This document shows, piece by piece, positions 1 through 6,945 of a DNA stretch of 64,000 bases (the stretch's first letter is position 1; each line of letters starts with the position of its first letter). Below the pieces are notes generated by a model. The model did no database searches and was not told the origin of the DNA. It saw only the letters and a program-made list of their open reading frames with translations. Both the position numbers and the translations under genes were made by a program. Origin of the DNA: Leeuwenhoekiella nanhaiensis (GTDB lineage: Bacteria; Bacteroidota; Bacteroidia; Flavobacteriales; Flavobacteriaceae); assembly GCF_002744755.1 (NCBI RefSeq), contig NZ_KZ319292.1, positions 124,001 through 188,000 of the forward strand. Reading direction: 5' to 3'.

Positions 1-190
1 CATAGTCTTTATGCTCAAAGCGTTCTTTGTGTGGTACAATCTCACGGTCAACAAATTCTTTAACCGTTTCTTTCATCATTTTCTGCTCCTCGTTAAAATC
101 TTCGGGAGTAAAGATGTCTTCGCAAGGAGTTTCCTTTACCAAAAACTGACCACCGCGAAGGATGTCTTTTTTATCTGCTGTTTCTGCCAT
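1..190 (-). CDS. Acyl-CoA dehydrogenase, N-terminal part only (cut by window edge)
   Basis: Only the first 63 codons are present; the gene continues past position 1. The ATG is at 188-190. The peptide starts MAETADKKDILRGG and continues with FTPEDFNEEQKMMKETVKEF and DREIVPH, which resembles the N-terminal helical domain of the long (about 600 aa) acyl-CoA dehydrogenases of flavobacteria. The expected role is FAD-dependent alpha,beta-dehydrogenation of acyl-CoA, the first step of beta-oxidation. Position and order match fadE of a fadN-fadA-fadE operon, downstream of the thiolase and separated from it by a 110-base spacer. The family call is firm from pattern, but the catalytic region is outside the window. 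Confidence 0.8.
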   Translation of the reverse strand, partial: MAETADKKDILRGGQFLVKETPCEDIFTPEDFNEEQKMMKETVKEFVDREIVPHKERFEHKDY

Positions 191-300
191 TTTTCTAAGA
201 TATAAGTATTGAGATTTTAGATTTTAGAACCTTACTCTCAAATGTGTTTTTAAATTATTTTGCTAGATGAGTCTGTTATCTCAAGTCTCAAATCTATTGT
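191..300. repeat. Spacer with degenerate AGATTTTAGA / TCTCAAATCT repeats
   Basis: This intergenic stretch contains GATTTTAGATTTTAG near 213-227 and TCTCAAATCTA at 286-296. The reverse complement of the latter 11-mer recurs exactly at 1517-1527 in the next spacer of the operon. The low-complexity TAG/GAT/TCT vocabulary is shared by the spacers at 1492-1535 and 1893-1939. I see no terminator hairpin, so read-through from the thiolase into the acyl-CoA dehydrogenase is plausible. Confidence 0.5.
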
Positions 301-1491
301 CTAATTGAGGAACTCATAAACTCCGGCGGCGCCCTGACCGGTACCTACGCACATCGTTACAATACCGTATTTGTTTTTCATATCGCGCTTACGCATTTCG
401 TCAAACAACTGTACCGAAAGTTTGGCTCCAGTGCATCCCAGCGGGTGACCCAGTGCAATTGCTCCTCCGTTTACGTTTACGATATCGGGATTTAGACCCA
501 ATTCACGGATTACTGCAAGAGACTGCGAAGCAAAGGCTTCGTTTAACTCAATCAGGTCGATGTCGTCTTGCTTGAGTCCTGCTTGTTTTAGCGCTTTCGG
601 AATTGCTTTTACAGGACCAATTCCCATAATGCGCGGTTCAACACCCACGGCTGCAAAGTTTACAAGACGGGCGATGGGTTCCAGATTCAATTCTTTCACC
701 ATTTCTTCGCTCATTACCAACACAAAGGCTGCACCGTCACTCATTTGCGAGGAATTTCCTGCGGTTACGCTTCCGCCTTCGGCGAAAACAGGACGTAGCT
801 TACCCAATACCTCGAGACTGGTGTCGGCACGCGGACCTTCGTCTTTACTTACGGTGTAGGTTTTTGTTTCTTTCTTGCCACTGTTGTTTACAAACGTGTG
901 TTCTACTTCAATCGGAACGATTTGCTCTTTAAAACGATCTTCCTCTTGGGCTTTTAAGGCTTTTTGGTGCGAATGGTACGCAAACTCATCCTGATCTTCA
1001 CGCGAAACCTTAAACTGATTGGCTACGGCTTCGGCGGTAAGTCCCATTCCCCAGTAATAATCTTCGTTTCCGGCTTTGGCCACTTTATAATCAGGTACCG
1101 GTTTGTAACCACCCATAGGGATGTAGCTCATACTTTCGGCACCACCGGCGATGATACAATCTGCCATTCCGGCCTGTATTTTTGCCGAGGCCATCGCGAT
1201 GGTTTCAATACCCGATGCGCAATAGCGGTTTACGGTTACACCCGGTACATCTTCGATCTTCAATCCCATAAGGGAAATCAGACGCCCCACGTTAAGGCCC
1301 TGTTCGGCTTCTGGCATCGCGTTGCCAACCATTACATCATCAATGCGTTTTTTGTCGAGGTTTGAAACCTCTTTCATCATATAATCGATGGTTTCCGCAG
1401 CGAGTTCGTCGGGTCTTTTAAATCGGAACAATCCGCGCGGAGCTTTCCCTACGGCTGTTCGGTATGCTTTTACTATATATGCTGTTTTCAT
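301..1491 (-). CDS. fadA: Acetyl-CoA C-acyltransferase (3-ketoacyl-CoA thiolase)
   Basis: This is the thiolytic cleavage enzyme of beta-oxidation, releasing acetyl-CoA and a shortened acyl-CoA. The 396-residue length is normal for thiolase. The nucleophilic cysteine is in NRYCASG (Cys91), the general-base histidine in ALGHPLGCTG (about His349), and the second catalytic cysteine in MCVGTGQG (about Cys381), so all active-site motifs are intact. It starts at ATG 1489-1491. Upstream on the same strand are the four-helix-bundle gene and the FadN-like enzyme; downstream is the acyl-CoA dehydrogenase. The order resembles the Bacillus fadNAE operon, which is the basis for calling it a degradative thiolase rather than a biosynthetic acetoacetyl-CoA thiolase. 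Confidence 0.93.
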   Translation of the reverse strand: MKTAYIVKAYRTAVGKAPRGLFRFKRPDELAAETIDYMMKEVSNLDKKRIDDVMVGNAMPEAEQGLNVGRLISLMGLKIEDVPGVTVNRYCASGIETIAMASAKIQAGMADCIIAGGAESMSYIPMGGYKPVPDYKVAKAGNEDYYWGMGLTAEAVANQFKVSREDQDEFAYHSHQKALKAQEEDRFKEQIVPIEVEHTFVNNSGKKETKTYTVSKDEGPRADTSLEVLGKLRPVFAEGGSVTAGNSSQMSDGAAFVLVMSEEMVKELNLEPIARLVNFAAVGVEPRIMGIGPVKAIPKALKQAGLKQDDIDLIELNEAFASQSLAVIRELGLNPDIVNVNGGAIALGHPLGCTGAKLSVQLFDEMRKRDMKNKYGIVTMCVGTGQGAAGVYEFLN

Positions 1492-1535
1492 GGAATAGAT
1501 TTTAGATTCTAGACTTTAGATTTGAGATCATTAGT
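1492..1535. repeat. Spacer repeat flanking the four-helix-bundle gene (fadA side)
   Basis: Contains TAGATTTTAGATTCTAGACT followed by TTAGATTTGAGA. The 11-mer TAGATTTGAGA (1517-1527) is the reverse complement of TCTCAAATCTA at 286-296. Together with the spacer at 1893-1939 it makes the IVP gene repeat-flanked. Confidence 0.5.
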
Positions 1536-1892
1536 CTACTTTGAAAATTTCTTTATTAAGGTGTAATTCATTTTTTGAACTTCTAACAAGTTTTCCAGTA
1601 AAGAAGAAAAATGTTCATTTTCAGAAATAAGACCTAGCCTTTTAGATAAGATGAGTTGCGTAAAAAGTTCATTACAAGATCCACTTGCAATTCCAAGAAA
1701 ATTTTTGAATTCACCATCTGTATTTCTTCCCGCTCCTTCAGCAATATTTGAAGGAATACTTACAGCACTTCTTCTAATCTGACTCGTTAAACCAAATTTT
1801 TCATCATTTGGAAAATCAGCTGAAATCAAATAAGCATTTTCAGCAATGTCCATTGCTTTCTGCCAAATTTTTAATTCTTGAAAATTGTGCAT
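1536..1892 (-). CDS. Four-helix-bundle protein of the 23S rRNA intervening-sequence (IVP/S23) family
   Basis: A 118-residue, all-helical small protein. Recognisable family features are the start HNFQELKIWQKAMDIAENAY, the segment RRSAVSIPSNIAEGAGR at about residues 40-56, and a C-terminal helix pair. Members were first found as ORFs inside 23S rRNA intervening sequences and are scattered through Bacteroidota genomes; related proteins (Avd) accompany diversity-generating retroelements. The molecular function is not established. Here it sits in the middle of a beta-oxidation operon, between fadN-like and fadA, with related short repeats on both sides. No reverse transcriptase or template repeat is nearby, so it is not part of a DGR. 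An insertion into the operon is my inference. Confidence 0.85.
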   Translation of the reverse strand: MHNFQELKIWQKAMDIAENAYLISADFPNDEKFGLTSQIRRSAVSIPSNIAEGAGRNTDGEFKNFLGIASGSCNELFTQLILSKRLGLISENEHFSSLLENLLEVQKMNYTLIKKFSK

Positions 1893-1939
1893 AGTCGTAG
1901 ATTTTATCTAACATCTTATATCTGAAATCTCGTGTCTAA
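1893..1939. repeat. Spacer repeat flanking the four-helix-bundle gene (fadN side)
   Basis: Reads GTAGATTTTATCTAACATC and then TTATATCTGAAATCTCGTG, sharing TAGATTTTA and AAATCTC words with the spacers at 191-300 and 1492-1535. It is more degenerate than the other two. No terminator hairpin is visible. Confidence 0.4.
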
Positions 1940-4348
1940 TTAGTTTCTCAACGGTTTCCCCTTTTTGATCATATGCTCCAGGCGTTCAAGCGTTTTGCGT
2001 TCCCCGCAAAGACTAAGGAAAGCTTCACGTTCCAGGTCAAGCAGGTATTGCTCACTTACATACGAAGCTTCAGATAGGTCACCACCGGCCATTACGTAAG
2101 CCAGCTTGTTTGCGATCTTTTTATCGTGATCGCTGATGTACTTACCAGCGTTCATTTGATCTGTACCTACAAGGAATGCACCAAGAGCCTGTTTACCCAG
2201 CACTTTGATATCTGTACGCTCAATAGGTTTAGTATAACCCTGATCTGCCATAAACTTCGCAACCTCTTTGGCTGCTGCAATCTGGCGGTCTTTGTTAACA
2301 ATGACAATATCTTTACCGGGCTTTAAAATACCGGTATCAAAGGCTTCATAAGCCGAAGTCGAAACTTTAGCCATCCCGATTGCCAGGAAGTATTCGCGAA
2401 GACGGTTTAATTCCACATCGTCTTTGTGGTAGGTTTCAGCAGCTCGTAAAGTCATTTCTTTAGAACCACCACCGCCGGGGATTACCCCAACGCCAAATTC
2501 TACCAGACCAATGTAACTCTCTGCTGCTGCCACGACACGGTCAGCGTGTAGGGTCATTTCGCAACCCCCACCTAAAGTCATATCGTGTGGAGCCACAACG
2601 GTAGGAATTGAAGAGTAGCGCAGACGCATACAAGTATCCTGAAAATATTTAACCGCAGCGTTGAGTTCGTCATACTCCTGCTCAACGGCCATCATAAAAA
2701 TCATACCGATATTGGCACCCACCGAGAAGTTTTTACCCTGATTGGCAACCACGAGTCCGGCGAAATCTTTTTCGGCCAGATCAATAGCTTTATTTAATCC
2801 GGAAAGAACGTCACCACCAATAGAATTCATTTTTGAACGGAATTCTACATTGAGGATTCCGTCACCTAAATCTTCAACGACTACGCCACTGTTTTTAAAT
2901 ACTTGTTTTGATTCGCGAATGTTATCGAGAATGATAAAACCATCCTGCCCCGGTTTTTTGACATATTCCTTTTTAGGGATGTCATAATACCAGGTGTTGC
3001 CTTCTTTAACGGTGTAAAACGAATTTTTACCTGACGAAAGCATTTCAGAAACCCAGTCTGCAATTTCATAACCTTCGGCTTTCATCAATTCGATTCCTTT
3101 TTCAAAACCTACAGCATCCCAAATCTGAAACGGACCGTGCTCCCAGCCGTAACCGGCACGCATCGCGTCATCGATCTTATAGAGTTCGTCTGTAATTTCA
3201 GGAATTCGGTTTTGCACGTAAGCAAACAATCCTGCGAAGTTTTTACGGAAGAATTCGCCGGCTTTGTCTTTACCGTCCACCAAAATAGGGAAGCGGTCAG
3301 CAACGTTGTCAACGCCTTTTGTTTTTTCTAAAGTACCGAAGGAAGCGCGTTTGTTTTCGCGGTATTCCATCGTATTGAGGTCAAGTGTAAGAATCTCGCT
3401 TGAGCCGTCGTCTTTCTTAATTTTTTTATAGAAGCCCTGTCCGGTTTTACTTCCCAGCCATTTGTTCTCGTGCATCGTATTGATGTAGTTGGGAAGCGAA
3501 AACAACTCGGCACGCTCATCATTTTCAACATTTTCGCGAATGCCGTTTGCCACGTGTACCAAAGTATCCAGACCAACCACATCAACTGTACGGAAGGTTG
3601 CTGATTTTGGACGACCAATTACAGGACCGGTCAATTTATCAACTTCTTCTACGGTCATGTCAAGTTCTTTAACCGTATGGAAAAGGCTCATAATACTGAA
3701 AGTCCCCACTCGGTTACCGATAAATGCCGGAGTATCTTTAGCAACAACCGAAGTTTTACCTAAGAATTTTTCACCGTATTCATTAAGGAAACTCAGCACT
3801 TCCTTATCAGTCTTAGGTCCAGGAATGATCTCAAAAAGATCTAAGTAACGGGCAGGGTTAAAGAAGTGCGTTCCGCAGAAATGCTTCTGAAAATCTTCGC
3901 TACGCCCTTCGCTCATAAATTTGATAGGAATACCGGAGGTATTTGTGGTAATCAAGGTTCCCGGGGTACGGTGTTTTTCAAGTTTTTCAAAAACCTGTTT
4001 TTTGATATCCAGGCGTTCTACCACAACTTCAATAATCCAGTCGTAGTGCTTCACCTTTGCAATATCATCTTCCATATTACCTGTGGTGATGCGCTTTGCA
4101 AAATCCTGGTGGTAAATGGGCGAAGGTTTTGATTTTAATGCGTTTTGCAAATGATCGTTAACCAGACGATTGCGTACCGCTTTATCCTCTAAGGTTAAAC
4201 CTTTTGCTTTTTCTTTATCGGTTAGTTCACGGGGAACAATATCGAGTAGCAGCACTTCAACTCCTATATTGGCAAAATGGCAAGCGATACCGCTTCCCAT
4301 AATCCCGGAGCCAATTACTGCAACTTTGTTGATGCGTCTTTTACTCAT
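1940..4348 (-). CDS. fadN: Bifunctional 3-hydroxyacyl-CoA dehydrogenase / enoyl-CoA hydratase, FadN type
   Basis: The middle two steps of beta-oxidation in one 802-residue chain. The N-terminus has the NAD-binding loop GSGIMGSGIACHFAN (about residues 13-27), followed by the dehydrogenase signature GTHFFNPA and a second HAD domain with GYGWEHGPF. The crotonase (enoyl-CoA hydratase) domain is C-terminal, with an oxyanion-hole region around GGGCEMTLHAD and GVGVIPGGGG. This HAD-then-ECH order is the reverse of E. coli FadB and matches Bacillus FadN (about 790 aa). The start overlaps the stop of the MarR gene by four bases (ATGA), indicating translational coupling with that regulator. The symbol is by analogy of domain order and operon context. 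Confidence 0.92.
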   Translation of the reverse strand: MSKRRINKVAVIGSGIMGSGIACHFANIGVEVLLLDIVPRELTDKEKAKGLTLEDKAVRNRLVNDHLQNALKSKPSPIYHQDFAKRITTGNMEDDIAKVKHYDWIIEVVVERLDIKKQVFEKLEKHRTPGTLITTNTSGIPIKFMSEGRSEDFQKHFCGTHFFNPARYLDLFEIIPGPKTDKEVLSFLNEYGEKFLGKTSVVAKDTPAFIGNRVGTFSIMSLFHTVKELDMTVEEVDKLTGPVIGRPKSATFRTVDVVGLDTLVHVANGIRENVENDERAELFSLPNYINTMHENKWLGSKTGQGFYKKIKKDDGSSEILTLDLNTMEYRENKRASFGTLEKTKGVDNVADRFPILVDGKDKAGEFFRKNFAGLFAYVQNRIPEITDELYKIDDAMRAGYGWEHGPFQIWDAVGFEKGIELMKAEGYEIADWVSEMLSSGKNSFYTVKEGNTWYYDIPKKEYVKKPGQDGFIILDNIRESKQVFKNSGVVVEDLGDGILNVEFRSKMNSIGGDVLSGLNKAIDLAEKDFAGLVVANQGKNFSVGANIGMIFMMAVEQEYDELNAAVKYFQDTCMRLRYSSIPTVVAPHDMTLGGGCEMTLHADRVVAAAESYIGLVEFGVGVIPGGGGSKEMTLRAAETYHKDDVELNRLREYFLAIGMAKVSTSAYEAFDTGILKPGKDIVIVNKDRQIAAAKEVAKFMADQGYTKPIERTDIKVLGKQALGAFLVGTDQMNAGKYISDHDKKIANKLAYVMAGGDLSEASYVSEQYLLDLEREAFLSLCGERKTLERLEHMIKKGKPLRN

Positions 4349-4809
4349 TTTTTTAATGTCGTTTCAGTGGTTTTATAAACTTTTTTATTCTGTATCAAAT
4401 CGTTGATCACATTTATAACTTCAAAAAAGTGATCTATTTTTTCAGCTTCAATGTTTTGACGAATAGCCTCATTAAACTTTAAAACCCGGTCTTTACTAAA
4501 ATCCCGGTTTTCCTTTCCAAATTCTGTTAGAAAAATTAGAACTCCACGGCCATCAGCAGGATTGGGCTTTCGTTCAATGAGTCCGCGTTCTTCCATCGAT
4601 TTTAGTGTTCTCGAAAGGCTGGTAGCTTCCATTCCCATTCGCGGACCTAAAGCCGTTGAAGGGGTGCCTTCTTCGGGATCTATACTTAGCAGTGCAAAGC
4701 CTGTGGCCATGGTACTGTCTAGTTGTGCGGCCTGCTCATTATACATTTTTGTAATGGCCTGCCAGGTTGCCCTAAGGGCGTGATCGATAGTGATTTCTTT
4801 TTTACTCAT
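4345..4809 (-). CDS. MarR-family transcriptional regulator of the fad operon
   Basis: A 154-residue winged-helix protein. The recognition-helix region is MGMEATSLSRTLKSMEERGL, followed by the beta-wing RKPNPADGRG, both typical of MarR. It is the first gene of the operon and overlaps fadN by four bases. That places it as a local repressor of beta-oxidation genes, probably responding to an acyl-CoA or fatty acid; the ligand is inferred from context only. A near-perfect inverted repeat (TATGC-AC-GCATA, 4838-4849) lies about 30 bases upstream of its start and is a candidate autoregulatory operator. Confidence 0.88.
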   Translation of the reverse strand: MSKKEITIDHALRATWQAITKMYNEQAAQLDSTMATGFALLSIDPEEGTPSTALGPRMGMEATSLSRTLKSMEERGLIERKPNPADGRGVLIFLTEFGKENRDFSKDRVLKFNEAIRQNIEAEKIDHFFEVINVINDLIQNKKVYKTTETTLKK

Positions 4810-4837
4810 ACGTTTGCGTAAAGTTAGAAAAAAATAC

Positions 4838-4849
4838 TATGCACGCATA
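4838..4849. promoter_or_regulatory. Candidate MarR operator (inverted repeat TATGC-N2-GCATA)
   Basis: The arms TATGC and GCATA are perfect inverted repeats around AC. The site lies upstream of the first gene of the fad operon, just above a degraded -7 element (TAACTTTA on the minus strand, near 4819-4826). A similar half-site, GTATGCAT, occurs at about 4903-4910. Position in the promoter spacer fits repression by the encoded MarR protein; binding is inferred. Confidence 0.4.
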
Positions 4850-4913
4850 ATAAGTTAAGGAAATTTTATAAGATTATCTGTTTTCAACCATGTGCGTTAC
4901 CAGTATGCATAAA

Positions 4914-4939
4914 AAAACTCCTTATTTCTAAGGAGTTTT
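4914..4939 (-). terminator. Rho-independent terminator of the acyl-CoA ligase gene
   Basis: An 11-bp perfect stem (AAAACTCCTTA / TAAGGAGTTTT) with loop TTTC. On the minus strand it is followed by seven T residues (4917 to 4911). It lies directly after the stop of the gene at 4945-6714. Confidence 0.85.
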
Positions 4940-4944
4940 AAAGA

Positions 4945-6714
4945 TTATTCGCGCTCGTAAATTTTGTTGTACTTGTCAATATACATTTCTTTGACGATAC
5001 GTCTTTTCAGTTTCATAGTAGGAGTGAGGTGCCCGGCATCTATGCTCCATTCGTCCGGAGTGAGCTCAATTTTTTTAACACGTTCCCACTTTCCAAACTT
5101 TTCATTATAAAGATCTACATCTTCCATAATGCGTTTCTTAACCTCTTCGTTTTCGGCAATTTCCGTATTGGTAGATCCTACAGAAATCCCTTTCTTTTTG
5201 GCCCAGTCTGCTATGAATTCAAAATTGGGTTGAATAATAGCAGCCGGCATTTTTTCGCCCTCGCCAATAACCATAATGTGCTCAATAAAGCGGGATTGCT
5301 TCATCGCGTTTTCGATAAGCTGAGGAGCAACGTATTTACCACCACTTGTTTTGAACATTTCTTTTTTACGGTCGGTGATTTTTAAGAAGCCTTCCCTGTC
5401 AATCTCCCCAATGTCCCCGGTATGGAAATATCCGTTTTCTAAAACCTCGTCGGTTTTTTCCTTGTCTTTGTAGTATCCCATCATCACCTGAGGCCCTTTA
5501 ATCAGGATTTCTCCGTCTTCAGCGATTTTTACCTCGGTCTCCGGAATAGGTTTACCCACCGTGCCGATTTTAAAGCCGTGATTACGCATATCATTTACCG
5601 ATATAACCGGAGAAGTTTCGGTAAGACCGTAGCCTTCCATTACGCCCATTCCTGCAGCATTAAATACACGTGCCAGTCTGGGTTGCAAGGCAGCACTACC
5701 AGAAGCGATTACCTTAAGGTTTCCACCCAGGGCTTCCTGCCATTTGCTGAAAATCAATTTACGCGCAAGACCCAGCTTTTGCTCATACCACCAACCATTC
5801 TGACCATAGGGTTCGTATTGCAGACCCACTTCCACAGCCCAGAAAAAGAGTTTCTTCTTAACGCCGGTAAGATCGGCACCTTTTGCGATGATTTTATCAT
5901 ATACCTTTTCAAGTAAACGCGGTACAGCAGTCATTACCTGAGGTTTTACCTCTTTTAAGTTTTCGCTGATGGTTTCCAGGCTTTCTGCAAAATAGATGCT
6001 CACACCGGTATACTGATACAGATACATCAACATACGCTCGTAAATATGGCACACAGGCAAAAAGCTCAGTGCGATACTTTGTCCAGGATTGATTGGGAAT
6101 CGTGTGGCGCTGTTGATGGCGTTAGAAACCACATTCTTATGACTAAGCATTACGCCCTTCGGTTTTCCGGTAGTTCCGGAGGTGTAGATTAATGTCGCAA
6201 GATCATCTTCTTTGACAGCCGCTTTCAGTTTATCTACTTCTGCCTGGCTTGATGTATCGGCCTCGTGAACTTCTTTCCAGCTTTTGCAACCTTTGATGTC
6301 ATCAAAGCTAAACACCTCTTTTAGTGAGGGAACATTGCCTTTGATGGCCATTACTTTATCGAGTACTTCCTGATCAGATACAAAGCAATATATAGACTCA
6401 CTGTGATTGAGCACATATTCGTATTCTTCTTCTGAAATGGTTGGATAAATAGGAACATTCTGAGCTCCTAACTGGAGGATGCCAATATCCATCACGTTCC
6501 ATTCGGTACGATTGTTTGATGAAATGACAGCTACTTTATCATTAGGTTTTACTCCCAGTTTTAACAGACCTCTACTCACAGCATTGGCCTGATCAAGATA
6601 TTCCTGAGTGGAAATGGCTTTCCATTCTCCGTTATATTTAGTGACCAAAGCTTCTTTCAGGTTGTATTGCTCCAGTTGATGATAAGGGAAGTCAAATAGG
6701 CGTTTAATTTCCAT
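4945..6714 (-). CDS. Long-chain fatty-acid-CoA ligase (AMP-forming)
   Basis: Activates free fatty acids to acyl-CoA using ATP, supplying the adjacent beta-oxidation cluster. The 589-residue protein has the adenylate-forming P-loop TLIYTSGTTGKPKGVMLSH (about residues 174-192). Further motifs are GYGLTETSPV and TGDIGEIDREGFLKITDRKK (ATP/AMP-binding and hinge), with a C-terminal catalytic Lys region TPTMKLKRR. It looks like the FAA1/FadD15-type ligase common in Bacteroidota. It is a separate transcription unit: its own terminator follows, and 232 bases separate it from purL. Intact. Confidence 0.93.
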   Translation of the reverse strand: MEIKRLFDFPYHQLEQYNLKEALVTKYNGEWKAISTQEYLDQANAVSRGLLKLGVKPNDKVAVISSNNRTEWNVMDIGILQLGAQNVPIYPTISEEEYEYVLNHSESIYCFVSDQEVLDKVMAIKGNVPSLKEVFSFDDIKGCKSWKEVHEADTSSQAEVDKLKAAVKEDDLATLIYTSGTTGKPKGVMLSHKNVVSNAINSATRFPINPGQSIALSFLPVCHIYERMLMYLYQYTGVSIYFAESLETISENLKEVKPQVMTAVPRLLEKVYDKIIAKGADLTGVKKKLFFWAVEVGLQYEPYGQNGWWYEQKLGLARKLIFSKWQEALGGNLKVIASGSAALQPRLARVFNAAGMGVMEGYGLTETSPVISVNDMRNHGFKIGTVGKPIPETEVKIAEDGEILIKGPQVMMGYYKDKEKTDEVLENGYFHTGDIGEIDREGFLKITDRKKEMFKTSGGKYVAPQLIENAMKQSRFIEHIMVIGEGEKMPAAIIQPNFEFIADWAKKKGISVGSTNTEIAENEEVKKRIMEDVDLYNEKFGKWERVKKIELTPDEWSIDAGHLTPTMKLKRRIVKEMYIDKYNKIYERE

Positions 6715-6892
6715 AGCGCTATAAATAGGATTTGCTTATTAAATGTGAAAAATTAGGGTTAAATCCCCACATTCCATTCTTCTGACAAAGTAATTGAGAA
6801 GCTTTAGAGGGGTTTGTACATGCAAAATAACGAATTTAGTTGCTTTACTATATCGTTTTAGAAAAATTTACGAAGAAAACCTGCGAATATCA

Positions 6893-6925
6893 AAATAGCA
6901 CAGATTTTTAAGGTCTGTGCTATTT
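6893..6925 (-). terminator. Terminator-like hairpin after purL
   Basis: Perfect 12-bp stem AAATAGCACAGA / TCTGTGCTATTT with a 9-base loop, just past the purL stop. The T tract on the minus strand is short (TATTTT), so termination may be partial. Confidence 0.65.
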
Positions 6926-6945
6926 CAATATTTAAAAATAACTAT

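Noticed and set aside
11-205. 64-codon plus-strand open frame at the left edge
   Set aside because: It is antisense to a clear acyl-CoA dehydrogenase N-terminus on the minus strand and has no recognisable features.
1536-1892. IVP gene as part of a diversity-generating retroelement (Avd)
   Set aside because: No reverse transcriptase, template repeat or variable-region target gene is nearby.
3694-3710. 13-base identity (ACTGAAAGTCCCC) between fadN coding sequence and the inner IS hairpin
   Set aside because: It has no second hairpin arm and lies in a conserved coding frame, so I treat it as chance.
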